Assembly: GCA_964427425.1 (NCBI GenBank)
Contig: CAYRUD010000014.1
Coordinates: 1 to 64,000 of the forward strand
Reading direction: 5' to 3'
Length of the DNA: 64,000 nt
Source: CAYRUD01 sp964427425
Lineage (GTDB): Bacteria; Chlamydiota; Chlamydiia; Chlamydiales; FEN-1388
Within the stretch, counting starts at the first letter, position 1, and each line of letters starts with the position of its first letter. The position numbers were made by a program, and so were the translations under genes. This document shows positions 33,951 to 43,041 of this stretch, one piece after another. The notes beneath the pieces are model-generated. The model had not been told where the DNA came from, searched no databases, and saw only the letters and a list, made by a program, of their open reading frames with translations.

Positions 33951-35684
33951 ATGAAGATAAAAGATTCACATGAGTTGTTCCATCGCGAGTCGTCTTTACA
34001 GAATAATTCTGATGAAAGCCGTCATGACAGGTTCAGGGGGCGATCAGTGAAAAGGAATCCCTCCTCGCAGAAAATAGCTCAAACTATAGAGACAACTTCT
34101 CATGAAAGCTCAAAATCTACTAAGAAAGTCGCTGCACATCATAAAAATCCTGCTATTAAGCGAAAAAATGAAACTGCGGATTCTCCCCAGTTCTCTAGAA
34201 AGGATAGAGAAGTTTTTCTTAAGGAAAAGCTGCAGTCTCTGGAAGGTTTAAAAGAGGTCCTTTTTTCTCTTCGTGACGGGCAATTGGAAGTAGATGAAAG
34301 CGAAATAGATAAAATTATTGAAAAGGCTCTTTTATTTACTCAAGGTAATAACAATCAAAAGTCTAAAGATCAGGAATTTATCGATTGTGTCTGCAATCGC
34401 TATCAGCAGATTACAGCTTCAAGTAGTGAAGTTCCCGAAATTTTCCTAGAAAAGCGTATGTCGCTTCGTTATGCAGTAGCTCTTGAATCTCTTAGAAAAA
34501 CGCATTTGCCCAAAGAGACTGCAGAAAATGTCGAGAAGGCTCCATCAGATATTGGCTCAAGTTCCCAATCTCATCAAAGTCATAAACCGTATCAAGGGGA
34601 TTATACGATCAAAAGGCATGCATATAATTTACCTTTCTCTATAGCTACCGATCCAATCACAGGAAATGTTGCCATTTTATTTAAAAGTAAGGTTGAGAAG
34701 AAAATTGGTAAGGGTGGCTTTAAGATTGTTAAATCAGCTTTTTTTCTTCCGAAGGATACAACTCTACCAGGAACTCGTGCTGTAGAGGCATCTTCTTCAC
34801 GTGTGGAAGTAAGTCGAGCAGAGCTTAAGTATATGGAAATGTTTAAAGGCTGCCAAGGCCATGTAGCTCTCTATATGGTAAGACACTATACAAAGAAAGA
34901 GAAAAAAACAGACGATCCCACTATGAAGATGGGATTTATCATGCAGCGCTATGACGGATCTATGAAGGAAGTGACGTTGCCAATTGAAACGGCCATAAAA
35001 GTCGCTCAAGATCTGTTGACTGGTCTATCAGCTATGCATGAGAAGGGCATCGTTCATGGCGATATTAAACCTGATAATTTTCTCTTTAAGGAAGATAGTG
35101 ATGAAACCGTGAATGCGGTTTTAACTGATTATGGCCTGAGTCATTCAGATAATAACGCCGGAAGATATAGGGGATATGGAACACCCACTTATGTTAGCCC
35201 TCACGGCCTACAAATATGCGCTCTCATTGCTCAGAATAAACAAATCAGTTTCCCCTTCGACCCGAAGAAGAGCGATCTTTGGGCATTAGGTTTGAGCCTT
35301 CTAGAACTTACGGAGTTTCAAGATCAAAACTGCTCCGAGTTTAGAGATGAATTTTTAAATGACTTAAATAATGAGCCTTATTTTAAGAAATGGGCATCAG
35401 ATGTGTATGAAAGAAAGTCGGTAGATATTTCAAATGTGAATAATGCTGCCGCTAAGAGATTAGAAATCTTTAATGCTTATAAAAAGAGAGCTGAAAAGAT
35501 TATACAGCAGAAGAAGCTATCAAACTCATTGGATGAACAGACTCGAAAAGAGATTAATTATTTATTAGCGGTTACGACTTTATTGAATGAAAGTCTGAAG
35601 CAGCCAATCCAGAAAGCTACCCAACAGGAAGGTTTATTGGTAAAGGGGGCTCTTGAGATGTTTCGAAAACTACAATCTCTTTAA
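33951..35684 (+). CDS. Kinase-like protein A (HGD/DYG, WNK-like glycine loop)
   Basis: 577 residues from ATG 33951, with AGGGA just upstream. The N-terminal 90 residues are basic and disordered, with RFRGRSVKR (28-35) and AIKRKN (68-73) resembling nuclear localisation signals. Residues 84-215 form a helical region conserved in the next two proteins (FLKEKLQSLEGLKEVLFSLRD; RYQQI; SLRYAVALE). The kinase domain has glycine loop GKGGFKIV (253-260, Lys258), AVEAS with Glu279 at the usual beta-3 lysine position, HGDIKPDN (Asp371, Lys373, Asn376), DYG (393-395), GTPTYVSP and WALGLSLLEL. It has no membrane segment. First of three tandem paralogues; a possible effector kinase. Confidence 0.88.
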   Translation: MKIKDSHELFHRESSLQNNSDESRHDRFRGRSVKRNPSSQKIAQTIETTSHESSKSTKKVAAHHKNPAIKRKNETADSPQFSRKDREVFLKEKLQSLEGLKEVLFSLRDGQLEVDESEIDKIIEKALLFTQGNNNQKSKDQEFIDCVCNRYQQITASSSEVPEIFLEKRMSLRYAVALESLRKTHLPKETAENVEKAPSDIGSSSQSHQSHKPYQGDYTIKRHAYNLPFSIATDPITGNVAILFKSKVEKKIGKGGFKIVKSAFFLPKDTTLPGTRAVEASSSRVEVSRAELKYMEMFKGCQGHVALYMVRHYTKKEKKTDDPTMKMGFIMQRYDGSMKEVTLPIETAIKVAQDLLTGLSAMHEKGIVHGDIKPDNFLFKEDSDETVNAVLTDYGLSHSDNNAGRYRGYGTPTYVSPHGLQICALIAQNKQISFPFDPKKSDLWALGLSLLELTEFQDQNCSEFRDEFLNDLNNEPYFKKWASDVYERKSVDISNVNNAAAKRLEIFNAYKKRAEKIIQQKKLSNSLDEQTRKEINYLLAVTTLLNESLKQPIQKATQQEGLLVKGALEMFRKLQSL

Positions 35685-35821
35685 AATACATTCTATATAG
35701 ACTTTAGCTGCGAAGGTTTGCGGGATTTGTAGAAGATCTTTCTCTTACACGTGGCTTAAAATTAAAATAAAATTTATTAATAGTTTTAGGCCACAAGCAC
35801 ATTGAGCGGAGCTTAAGACAG

Positions 35822-37504
35822 ATGAATATTACCCCTAACGAGGCTATTCCCCCAGAGCAAAACACGCAAAAAGACTCTCCACAAGTTGCTACAGGTCGAT
35901 TTCGTGGGAGGAGGGTTAAGAAAAAAGCCGAGAAAAATACTCTTGTGCCTGAATCTGTAGAGTCTGTTCGGTCTATAATTCCACAAAAGAGTACTTCTCA
36001 AGCAAAAGGTGGTAAGCTGAAGAATGCTTCCGTCAAGAGAAAGAGAAATGATTCTACGGAAGAGGTGCTTTCTCCATCTGTCTCTATAAAGAATAAACGA
36101 TCTCTTCTTAACTCTAGTACAGAACTAATTCATGAGTTAACGCAAGAAATCTCAAATATTCGAGAGGGAATAAGTATTTCAGAGCAGGAGTGTGATCTCA
36201 TTCTTCGGAGGCTTCAGGTATTAAGCTCCGAGACAGGCCTCATAGGAAAAGAAGGTGAAGTTGAGCTCCTAAAGCGTGTTTTTCTTCGATTCCAGCAGAT
36301 TGACTCTTCTGATTCTTTGATTACTGATAAGCGAGAGGCTCTTCGTTATGCTGCTGTTTTAGAGGTCCCAAAACGGCCCTCATTTTATCAAAAGACCGCT
36401 GAAGTAATCAGTAATTGTACTTTAGGTATTTTTTCGTTTTTAAAGGATTCAAGTCTTCCAAAGACAAATGTGAGTGAACATGGCATTAAACGAGCTGATG
36501 AAAATCTGCCATTTTCTATAGCCAAAGATCCTAATACTGGTAGTGCAACTATTTTGTTTAAGACAAAGCGATCGAAAAGGATAGGTAAGGGGGGATTTAA
36601 GGTTGTGAAAGCCGCCCTCTATCTTCCCTCAGATTCGTCTATAAAGGCTTCAAATGCTGTAGAAGCCTCTTCATCTAATGTGCATTCGAATAAGCAAGAG
36701 ATGTTGTTTTTAGAGAAATTTAAATCACTTCCAGGCCATGCATCTTTGTTTATGGTGCGAAACTATAAGAAGGACCAGGCAGATAAAGTTGGCCTCATTA
36801 TGGATCGATATGATGGAGATATGACAAGACTTGTCCTTACAGTTGATGAAGCAACAGATGTAGCGAAGCAATTGTTGGCTGGGTTGGAAACCATGCATGA
36901 TCAATTTGTAGTCCATGGAGATATAAAGCCTGCAAATTTTCTCTATCGAAGAGAAAAAGATAACTCACTAACAGCTGTCCTAACTGATTATGGGTTAAGT
37001 CATTATATAACAACGAAAGGTAGATATACAGGATATGGGACACCTTTTTACACCAGTCCGGAATGTATAGCAAAAGATGCTCGAGAAGACAAAAATAGCG
37101 AGATAAACCCAAAAAGGGGCGATATTTGGGCTTGTGGACTAAGCTTTCTTGAACTTGTGAGATTTCAGACTTCAGAGTTTGAAGAATTAAGAAAACAGAT
37201 GCTCTTAAAGCTCGAGAACGAACCTTATTTTAAAGAGTGGTTTGATGATGTTAAGCTAGGCATTAGTCCAGAAAATAAAACTGCGTTGAAAGCTGCAATC
37301 GAGAGATCCAAGATCGGTGCTGAATTTAAAAGAAAAATCGAAGAGTGTGAAAACCAGGCAAATATGACAGGTTCAATGGCTGATGCTCAAATCCGTAAAG
37401 AGCTTGGGTACTTAAAGACCATAGCGTTTATGTTAAATATAAGCAGGGATTCGATCGATTCCTATACGGCTCAACATATTCGGGAGATGTTTTCTCGGCC
37501 ATAG
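35822..37504 (+). CDS. Kinase-like protein B (HGD/DYG, WNK-like glycine loop)
   Basis: 560 residues, paralogue of A and C. Strong basic clusters are GRFRGRRVKKKAEK (25-38) and VKRKRND (71-77), the best NLS-like signals in the window. The helical linker (ELIHELTQEISNIREGI; FLRFQQI; EALRYAAVLE) precedes a kinase domain with GKGGFKVV (255-262, Lys260), AVEAS (Glu281), GLIMDRYDGDMTRL, HGDIKPAN (Asp367, Lys369, Asn372), DYG (389-391), GTPFYTSPE and WACGLSFLEL. The SPE end of the activation segment is the most canonical of the three. It starts at ATG 35822, 137 bp after kinase A. Confidence 0.88.
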   Translation: MNITPNEAIPPEQNTQKDSPQVATGRFRGRRVKKKAEKNTLVPESVESVRSIIPQKSTSQAKGGKLKNASVKRKRNDSTEEVLSPSVSIKNKRSLLNSSTELIHELTQEISNIREGISISEQECDLILRRLQVLSSETGLIGKEGEVELLKRVFLRFQQIDSSDSLITDKREALRYAAVLEVPKRPSFYQKTAEVISNCTLGIFSFLKDSSLPKTNVSEHGIKRADENLPFSIAKDPNTGSATILFKTKRSKRIGKGGFKVVKAALYLPSDSSIKASNAVEASSSNVHSNKQEMLFLEKFKSLPGHASLFMVRNYKKDQADKVGLIMDRYDGDMTRLVLTVDEATDVAKQLLAGLETMHDQFVVHGDIKPANFLYRREKDNSLTAVLTDYGLSHYITTKGRYTGYGTPFYTSPECIAKDAREDKNSEINPKRGDIWACGLSFLELVRFQTSEFEELRKQMLLKLENEPYFKEWFDDVKLGISPENKTALKAAIERSKIGAEFKRKIEECENQANMTGSMADAQIRKELGYLKTIAFMLNISRDSIDSYTAQHIREMFSRP

Positions 37505-37546
37505 GAAGAAGGCTTAATTATATCTTTGCACTAAAACAAGAGTGTT

Positions 37547-37554
37547 CCCCCCCC
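37547..37554 (+). repeat. Poly-C tract (8 C) between kinases B and C
   Basis: Eight consecutive Cs in otherwise AT-rich DNA, followed by a TACCCA...TGGGTA dyad (37555-37580). It lies about 180 bp upstream of the kinase C start. C-tracts are prone to slippage, but whether this one affects expression is unknown. Confidence 0.6.
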
Positions 37555-37733
37555 TACCCAAATTAACCTGAGGATGGGTAATTATATCTCATCTTCATCT
37601 TCTATTAATGAATAATAATCGAATTGTTATTAGACAAACAATGTTAGTTTATTTAGAATATCTCGGTCTTTTTAAAATTTAAATATTAGCTTTGATAGTT
37701 AGATATTTATTTAAGATTGAGAGGTTTTTCGAA

Positions 37734-39419
37734 ATGACTATAGGCCCTAAGAGAGCGTCCTTGGCTGAGGGATTTATACAGAGTGGGGAATCTCTAGGTG
37801 CTCAAGAGGGGTTACAAGGTAATTTTGTAAGAGTAGGCTTAACTCCTTCTGAGCAAAACAAGTCTATAAGTTCAGCTCGATACCATAGCGCCGTACTTCA
37901 TGAGAAAATATACAGTGCCCCTCTTTGTAAGGCTTACACTATATCACCTCGAGAGGGATCCCTTCCGAGTCCCTCTTTAAAAAAAAGAGAAATCCTTGTG
38001 CTTCAAGATAAGCTCCAATCTCTGAGCGGACTTAAAGAGATCCTTTTTTTGATTCGCGGCGGACAATTGGTTCTCAAGGATGATGATTTTAGAATTCTGC
38101 TTGATAGGCTTGCGTCAAGAGCTCCGACTGCTGATCAGGAGATTACTGAAGACGCTATAACTATTGACAGGGTCTATAGGCGATATCAGCAGATAATCTC
38201 TTCACAGGATGATTTTGAAGAACCTCTTTTTAATGATTACCTATCTCTTCGTTATGCCCTTGCCATTGAGTTTCCAAAAAAACTAGAGAAGCGAATAGAG
38301 GATAAGAACCCAGCTAGCTTATTTCCTACAGAGACGATCAAAAGGCAGGAGTATAACCTTCCCTGCTCGATAGCAATAGATTCTTTATCAGGAGATCTTG
38401 CTATTCTCTTAAAGAAGAAGAGTGAAGGCGAGGTCGGCAATGGGGGATTTAAAACAGTAAAGGCAGCTTTCTTTCTCCCTCATGAATTATCTTTGAAGGG
38501 AACAAGCGCGGTTGAGGCCTCTTCTGCTAACATAGTTGAGAGTCTCCATGAGTTTATTTTCTCGAAGATGTTCCAAGGCTGTCCTGGTCACGCCTCTTTT
38601 TATTTAGCTCGGCATTATATGAAGAGTGAGCTGCATAAAGACCTGCAGACTGAAAAAATAGGTCTCATCATGGAGCGGTATGATGGGGATATGTCGGATT
38701 ATCCCCTTAACGTAGGTGAGGCAATTCATGTTACAAGGCAATTATTGATCGGATTACTTTCCATGCATGAGAAAGGGGTGGTTCATGGAGATATTAAGCC
38801 GCAAAATATTCTCTACCGGATGAATGAGGAAGACTCTTTGACCGTCGTTTTGTCTGATTATGGACGAAGCCATTTTATTGATCATACAGGAGCATATGCT
38901 GGGTATGGGACTCCTCTTTATGCGAGTCCTCAAAGCATATTGATCAGCGCCTTCCTTCCAATTAAATCGAAAATAGATATCCCTTTTGACCCATCTCAAG
39001 GCGATCTATGGGCTTTGGGGTTTACTCTGTTAAAACTCGTAGTATTCCAAAATTCTAAATTTGAGAGGATGCGCTCTCATTTTATCTCGGGATTGGAAAA
39101 AGAGGCGTCCTTTGAGAAGTGGTCATCAGATATTTATGAGAACAATCCAGTAGATGTAGAAACAGCGATAAGCGCGAGCTTACGCAGAAAAGATCTTTGG
39201 GATAGCTTTAATCTCGAGGTCCATAGATTACTCGAAGATGCGAAAGCTCTGACTCCAGACTCTTTAAAAGAGCTAAATTTCCTTGTTATTGCAACGCTGA
39301 TTTTAGCTCATAGCCAGGAGCTCACGACTCAAATACCTGTTATTCCATCTACTGGGCAATTGAATGCGCCAGGATCTATGATACAATCGTTGCTGTCATA
39401 TCTCCAGGCCGTACAATAG
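37734..39419 (+). CDS. Kinase-like protein C (HGD/DYG, WNK-like glycine loop)
   Basis: 561 residues from ATG 37734, which has GAGAGG 9 nt upstream. An upstream TTG at 37692 is less likely. It shares the helical region (ILVLQDKLQSLSGLKEILFL; RYQQI; SLRYALAIE) and kinase domain with A and B: GNGGFKTV (235-242, Lys240), AVEAS (Glu261), GLIMERYDGDMSDY, HGDIKPQN (Asp353, Asn358), DYG followed by R instead of L (375-377), GTPLYASP and WALGFTLLKL. Unlike A and B it lacks the basic RFRGR/KRKR segments at its N-terminus, so its location may differ. Last of the array, followed by a hairpin at 39456-39484. Confidence 0.88.
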   Translation: MTIGPKRASLAEGFIQSGESLGAQEGLQGNFVRVGLTPSEQNKSISSARYHSAVLHEKIYSAPLCKAYTISPREGSLPSPSLKKREILVLQDKLQSLSGLKEILFLIRGGQLVLKDDDFRILLDRLASRAPTADQEITEDAITIDRVYRRYQQIISSQDDFEEPLFNDYLSLRYALAIEFPKKLEKRIEDKNPASLFPTETIKRQEYNLPCSIAIDSLSGDLAILLKKKSEGEVGNGGFKTVKAAFFLPHELSLKGTSAVEASSANIVESLHEFIFSKMFQGCPGHASFYLARHYMKSELHKDLQTEKIGLIMERYDGDMSDYPLNVGEAIHVTRQLLIGLLSMHEKGVVHGDIKPQNILYRMNEEDSLTVVLSDYGRSHFIDHTGAYAGYGTPLYASPQSILISAFLPIKSKIDIPFDPSQGDLWALGFTLLKLVVFQNSKFERMRSHFISGLEKEASFEKWSSDIYENNPVDVETAISASLRRKDLWDSFNLEVHRLLEDAKALTPDSLKELNFLVIATLILAHSQELTTQIPVIPSTGQLNAPGSMIQSLLSYLQAVQ

Positions 39420-39455
39420 ATTTCAATATTCTTAAGATGTAGTAGCTCTTCCTCT

Positions 39456-39484
39456 ATAGGCAGATGATTGTCTCATCTGCCTAT
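39456..39484. terminator. Hairpin after kinase C
   Basis: ATAGGCAGATGA (39456-39467) and TCATCTGCCTAT (39473-39484) form a perfect 12-bp stem with a 5-nt loop, 36 bp past the stop. No T-run follows, so it may be a Rho-dependent or 3'-stabilising structure. Confidence 0.6.
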
Positions 39485-39671
39485 CTACTAAGTATTTTCT
39501 TTCCTTACCTCATGCACTTTTTAAAGATAACTTCTATTTCTCTTTTAAAAAAATTATTGTATGTCTATGCGACGTGAACCACTATTTTTTTCATGATTAT
39601 GGCCGGCCTTTGATTAGATTGGCAATGAAGTGGCTTTGTAATAGATCCTGAGTAAAGGATGGCAGAGTTTT

Positions 39672-41843
39672 ATGAAGTTATTCTCTAGTATTCGCAATAG
39701 CGTGAGCTCTCTTCTCATTCTACTTCAAATCTCTCTTTTTTCCAGCGCGCTTATTGGCTCTCAATATCTCTTTGGAACGGTTTCATCGGCTCAAGCTCGA
39801 CAAGGAATTGAGAAGCCTTTAAATGTCTGTAATGTAAAAGACAGAATAATTGAGCTCATGAAGGAACATGTTACTTCGAAAGAGATTACGGAAGATATTC
39901 TCATAAGAGCGCATAAGCACTTTTTAGAAGATATGGATCCTGAGAAACTCTATCTTACTGGAAGTGAGGCGGATGTTTATCTCGATCCAACTAGAGGAAA
40001 AGAATATCTTCAAGAATGGAACCAGGATCAGTTTCATTCATTTGTAAATATGGTCGAAGTAATGAAGAGGGCGATTCACCGCTCCAAGCAATATCGAGAG
40101 GGCTTTGAGAAGAAACTTGGTGGTTTCGAAGATTCTGTAGAAGCAAAGCGGGTAGTTGAAGAGTCTGTCAATAGAAAGTATAACAGACAGCTATGGCCTC
40201 ATTCTGAATCTGATTTGGAAAGACGTCTTGAAACAGTAATAAGCCAATACATTTACGATCAAATCATCTCCTCAGAGTCAACTATTACTTCTCAAGCGCT
40301 TTTCTCATGTATTCAAAAAGGATGTGGTGCAGCCGAAAATGCATTCCAAGATGCTGAGAAAGGATGGCTTTCTTTAGAACTCCCTTCAATTAACTCAAAA
40401 CACAAACAAGTTGACGATGACCCCTTAGCACAAAAGATAATGAAAGCTTTTGTCTCCAGCTTCGATGCCCACTCAACCGTATTTAACGATGAAGAGGCTA
40501 AGCAGTTAAAAGAACGTCTCTCAAAACGAGCATACGGAACAGGGATCGACTATTCGATTTCACAGAGTGATGAGCTTATAGTATCTAGACTTTCACCCCA
40601 ATCTCCTGCTGATCGTACGAAAGAGATATGCCCTGGCGATATGATCATTTCTGTAAATGGCATCCCGGCTGAAGCGCTTATTCGAGCTCCTGAGAAGCTT
40701 CAACGTATTCTTGGAGATGCAAATGTGCCCGATATAGTTACGCTTGTTGTGAGTCCGAAGGAGCAATCTCAAGGAAAAAGTGTCTTTGGGGATGAAGCAA
40801 GAAAGAAAGTTGTCATTCGAAAGGACTATTTTACTTCAGACAAAGATCGTCTCGATATTGAAAAGTTTGAGACAGATAAAGGATATGTCTACGCTCTTAC
40901 TCTTCATGCTTTCTATGCATCGGAAGATGAATCGGTCTCAAGCGAAAAAGATATCAAGAATGCCTTAGAGATAATTAAGAAAGATACTCAGAGGATGAAT
41001 AAACCTCTGTTGGGAGTTATTCTCGATTTAAGAGGCAATAGAGGTGGGTTTCTCCTCCAGGCTGTTAAAGTCTCAGGTCTCTTTATACGAAGTGGAGTCA
41101 TCGTTGTTGCCAAGTACGCGAATGGTGAAGAAAAGGCGTTCCGCGATCTAGATCCGAAAGTTCTTTATGAGGGGCCATTTATTGTTCTTACATCGAAGAT
41201 AACAGCTTCGGCTGCTGAAATTGTCGCTCAATCATTAAAAGACTATGGAGTCGCTCTTATAGTAGGTGATGAGAGGACATATGGGAAGGGGTCAATCCAA
41301 ATGCAGACAGTCACAGATGAGAAAGAGGGCGGCTCCCCTGAATCGAAATCATATTATAAAGTGACTATAGGTGAGTACTACTCGGTTGCAGGTGAATCCC
41401 CTCAGCTTCAAGGCGTCAAGGCAAATATTGTTGTTCCAGGCTTTTGGTCAAAGCAAAAGATAGGTGAGGAGTACTTAGAGTCTGCGCTTCCTAATCCCGG
41501 GCCTATCCATGAGAGATTTGATGATACGCTCTCGGATATACCATCAAAAGAAAAAGGTTGGATGAGGCATTACTATATCCCATTCTTGCAGAAGCCTAAG
41601 GTGGAGTGGGATAAATATGTGCCAGAGCTTCAGCTTCGAAGCAGTCAGCGAATGTCCTCAAATCCAATTTGGAGGGCCTTTATTCTTGGCGATTATCAAG
41701 GGGTTTTAAAAGCGCCTCATGACAGACGTGGAACAATGAAAGAAGAGGTTGAAGAAGTTGTTAACAAAGCACAACTTCTTGAAGCGGTTCATATCATTCA
41801 AGATCTTCATGAGCTGTCAAAAGAGCCGGCTGTTTTACATTGA
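39672..41843 (+). CDS. tsp: Tail-specific C-terminal processing protease
   Basis: 723-residue S41A peptidase of the Tsp/Prc type, exported through an N-terminal hydrophobic segment (SVSSLLILLQISLFSSALIG). An N-terminal helical domain (EDMDPEKLYLTGSEAD) is followed by a PDZ domain (SPADRTKEICPGDMIISVNG) and the protease core: GVILDLRGNRGGFLLQAV, the nucleophile in TASAAEI (about Ser513), and the general-base Lys in TYGKGSIQ (about Lys539). A C-terminal Prc-like region (DUF3340-type) follows. In Chlamydia a homologue is reported in the periplasm/secreted fraction (CT441), and here it follows the kinase array directly. Confidence 0.95.
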   Translation: MKLFSSIRNSVSSLLILLQISLFSSALIGSQYLFGTVSSAQARQGIEKPLNVCNVKDRIIELMKEHVTSKEITEDILIRAHKHFLEDMDPEKLYLTGSEADVYLDPTRGKEYLQEWNQDQFHSFVNMVEVMKRAIHRSKQYREGFEKKLGGFEDSVEAKRVVEESVNRKYNRQLWPHSESDLERRLETVISQYIYDQIISSESTITSQALFSCIQKGCGAAENAFQDAEKGWLSLELPSINSKHKQVDDDPLAQKIMKAFVSSFDAHSTVFNDEEAKQLKERLSKRAYGTGIDYSISQSDELIVSRLSPQSPADRTKEICPGDMIISVNGIPAEALIRAPEKLQRILGDANVPDIVTLVVSPKEQSQGKSVFGDEARKKVVIRKDYFTSDKDRLDIEKFETDKGYVYALTLHAFYASEDESVSSEKDIKNALEIIKKDTQRMNKPLLGVILDLRGNRGGFLLQAVKVSGLFIRSGVIVVAKYANGEEKAFRDLDPKVLYEGPFIVLTSKITASAAEIVAQSLKDYGVALIVGDERTYGKGSIQMQTVTDEKEGGSPESKSYYKVTIGEYYSVAGESPQLQGVKANIVVPGFWSKQKIGEEYLESALPNPGPIHERFDDTLSDIPSKEKGWMRHYYIPFLQKPKVEWDKYVPELQLRSSQRMSSNPIWRAFILGDYQGVLKAPHDRRGTMKEEVEEVVNKAQLLEAVHIIQDLHELSKEPAVLH

Positions 41844-41985
41844 AGTCCTTTAATGGAAAGGAATTGGATGAAGAATAAAAAGAAATAGCTTTTCCTTATT
41901 GAAAGAAATAGGGAATATGGTTCACAATTCGTGCCATTATTCGTACTTGCAAGTTGCATGTATGATTGTATGAAATGTTCCAAAT

Positions 41986-42061
<76 letters not shown>

Positions 42062-42163
42062 TTTTTCTTTCTTCCTTCCCATCGCTGTTACGCTCTGGTT
42101 TTGCTCGAAAATTAGTATACGCGGGTAAGGTTATTTAAAAAGCCAGGCCCACTGTTTGTTTGT

Positions 42164-42169
42164 TATAAT
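42164..42169 (+). promoter_or_regulatory. Candidate -10 box upstream of rplU
   Basis: TATAAT with a preceding TG two bases upstream (an extended -10-like TGT), about 100 bp before the rplU start. No good -35 box is visible. Confidence 0.35.
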
Positions 42170-42269
42170 TTTCGTTCCCAAAAATCCAAAAACACTGTAG
42201 CCTGATAGCGATCTATTTTTATCGCAACTGCTTGTGCAGGGAGAGAGATTGAGTTTAGTAGAGGATTTT

Positions 42270-42584
42270 ATGTACGCGATTGTTCAAACAGGCAGCAAGC
42301 AATACAGAGTCCAAAAAGGCGATGTTATTCAAGTCGAATTGCTTGACGCTCAGCCAGGTCAAATGGTCGACTTAAAAGATGTTCTTTTGGTCGCTAACGA
42401 AGGCGGCGAAGTTCGAATGGGACAGCCAACTGTTAAAGGTTGTGTTGTGAAAGCTCAGTATATTTCAGAAGTGAGCGGACCAAAGATTCAATCGATGAAA
42501 TACAAGCGCCGAAAAAATGAGTATCGCAAATTCGGTCACCGTCAGCGATATTCACAGCTTAAAATCGTTGATATCAACGTCTAA
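42270..42584 (+). CDS. rplU: 50S ribosomal protein L21
   Basis: 104 residues from ATG 42270, with AGAGG upstream. MYAIVQTGSKQYRVQKGDVI and YKRRKNEYRKFGHRQRYSQLKI are typical L21. An in-frame extension to 42234 is possible but unneeded. It binds 23S rRNA near L20. It begins the rplU-rpmA-obgE unit; rpmA follows after 17 bp. Confidence 0.96.
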   Translation: MYAIVQTGSKQYRVQKGDVIQVELLDAQPGQMVDLKDVLLVANEGGEVRMGQPTVKGCVVKAQYISEVSGPKIQSMKYKRRKNEYRKFGHRQRYSQLKIVDINV

Positions 42585-42601
42585 TCGGGGTTTTCTCGGA
42601 C

Positions 42602-42856
42602 ATGGCACATAAGAAAGGTCAAGGTTCAACAAAGAACGGCCGAGATTCGCATTCAAAGCGTCTCGGAATTAAAGCTGCTGAAGGCGAGTTCGTCAGCGCA
42701 GGAAGCATTCTCGTTCGCCAGCGTGGAACAAAGTGGCACGCAGGTGAGAATGTCGGTCGAGGAAAAGATGATACACTCTTCACAACTGTTGATGGGTTTG
42801 TGCATTTCCGAAGATCATCAAAAACGTTTGTCTCTGTTTCTCCAATCGAAGCTTAA
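42602..42856 (+). CDS. rpmA: 50S ribosomal protein L27
   Basis: 84 residues: MAHKKGQGSTKNGRDSHSKR, GSILVRQRGTKWHAGENVG. The N-terminus begins directly at AHKKGQGST, so no cleaved leader of the Firmicutes type is present. The tail reaches the peptidyl transferase centre. Confidence 0.97.
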   Translation: MAHKKGQGSTKNGRDSHSKRLGIKAAEGEFVSAGSILVRQRGTKWHAGENVGRGKDDTLFTTVDGFVHFRRSSKTFVSVSPIEA

Positions 42857-42915
42857 TTTGTATCCAGTGAGTTATTCCTGGTAGAAGAGCTTTGCAGAGA
42901 AGAAACATTCAATGT

Positions 42916-42967
42916 AGCGCCAAAAAGCCTTCGTGTATTTTATGCGAGTGCTTTTTTGGCGCTTTTT
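42916..42967 (+). terminator. Terminator between rpmA and obgE
   Basis: AGCGCCAAAAAGC (42916-42928) pairs with GCTTTTTTGGCGCT (42950-42963), then TTTTT. It should end most rplU-rpmA transcripts, so obgE probably has its own promoter. Confidence 0.85.
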
Positions 42968-43041
42968 AATTTCTCTCTCATGAAACAAATGGGAAGAGAT
43001 TATTCCTATTCACGGCTGCCCTGAACAGATAATCATTTACT

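Noticed and set aside
37692..37733. TTG start for kinase C
   Set aside because: The downstream ATG at 37734 has a well-placed GAGAGG and fits the paralogues better.
42234..42269. Longer N-terminus of L21
   Set aside because: The family begins at MYAIVQTGSKQYRV, and the ATG at 42270 has its own ribosome binding site.
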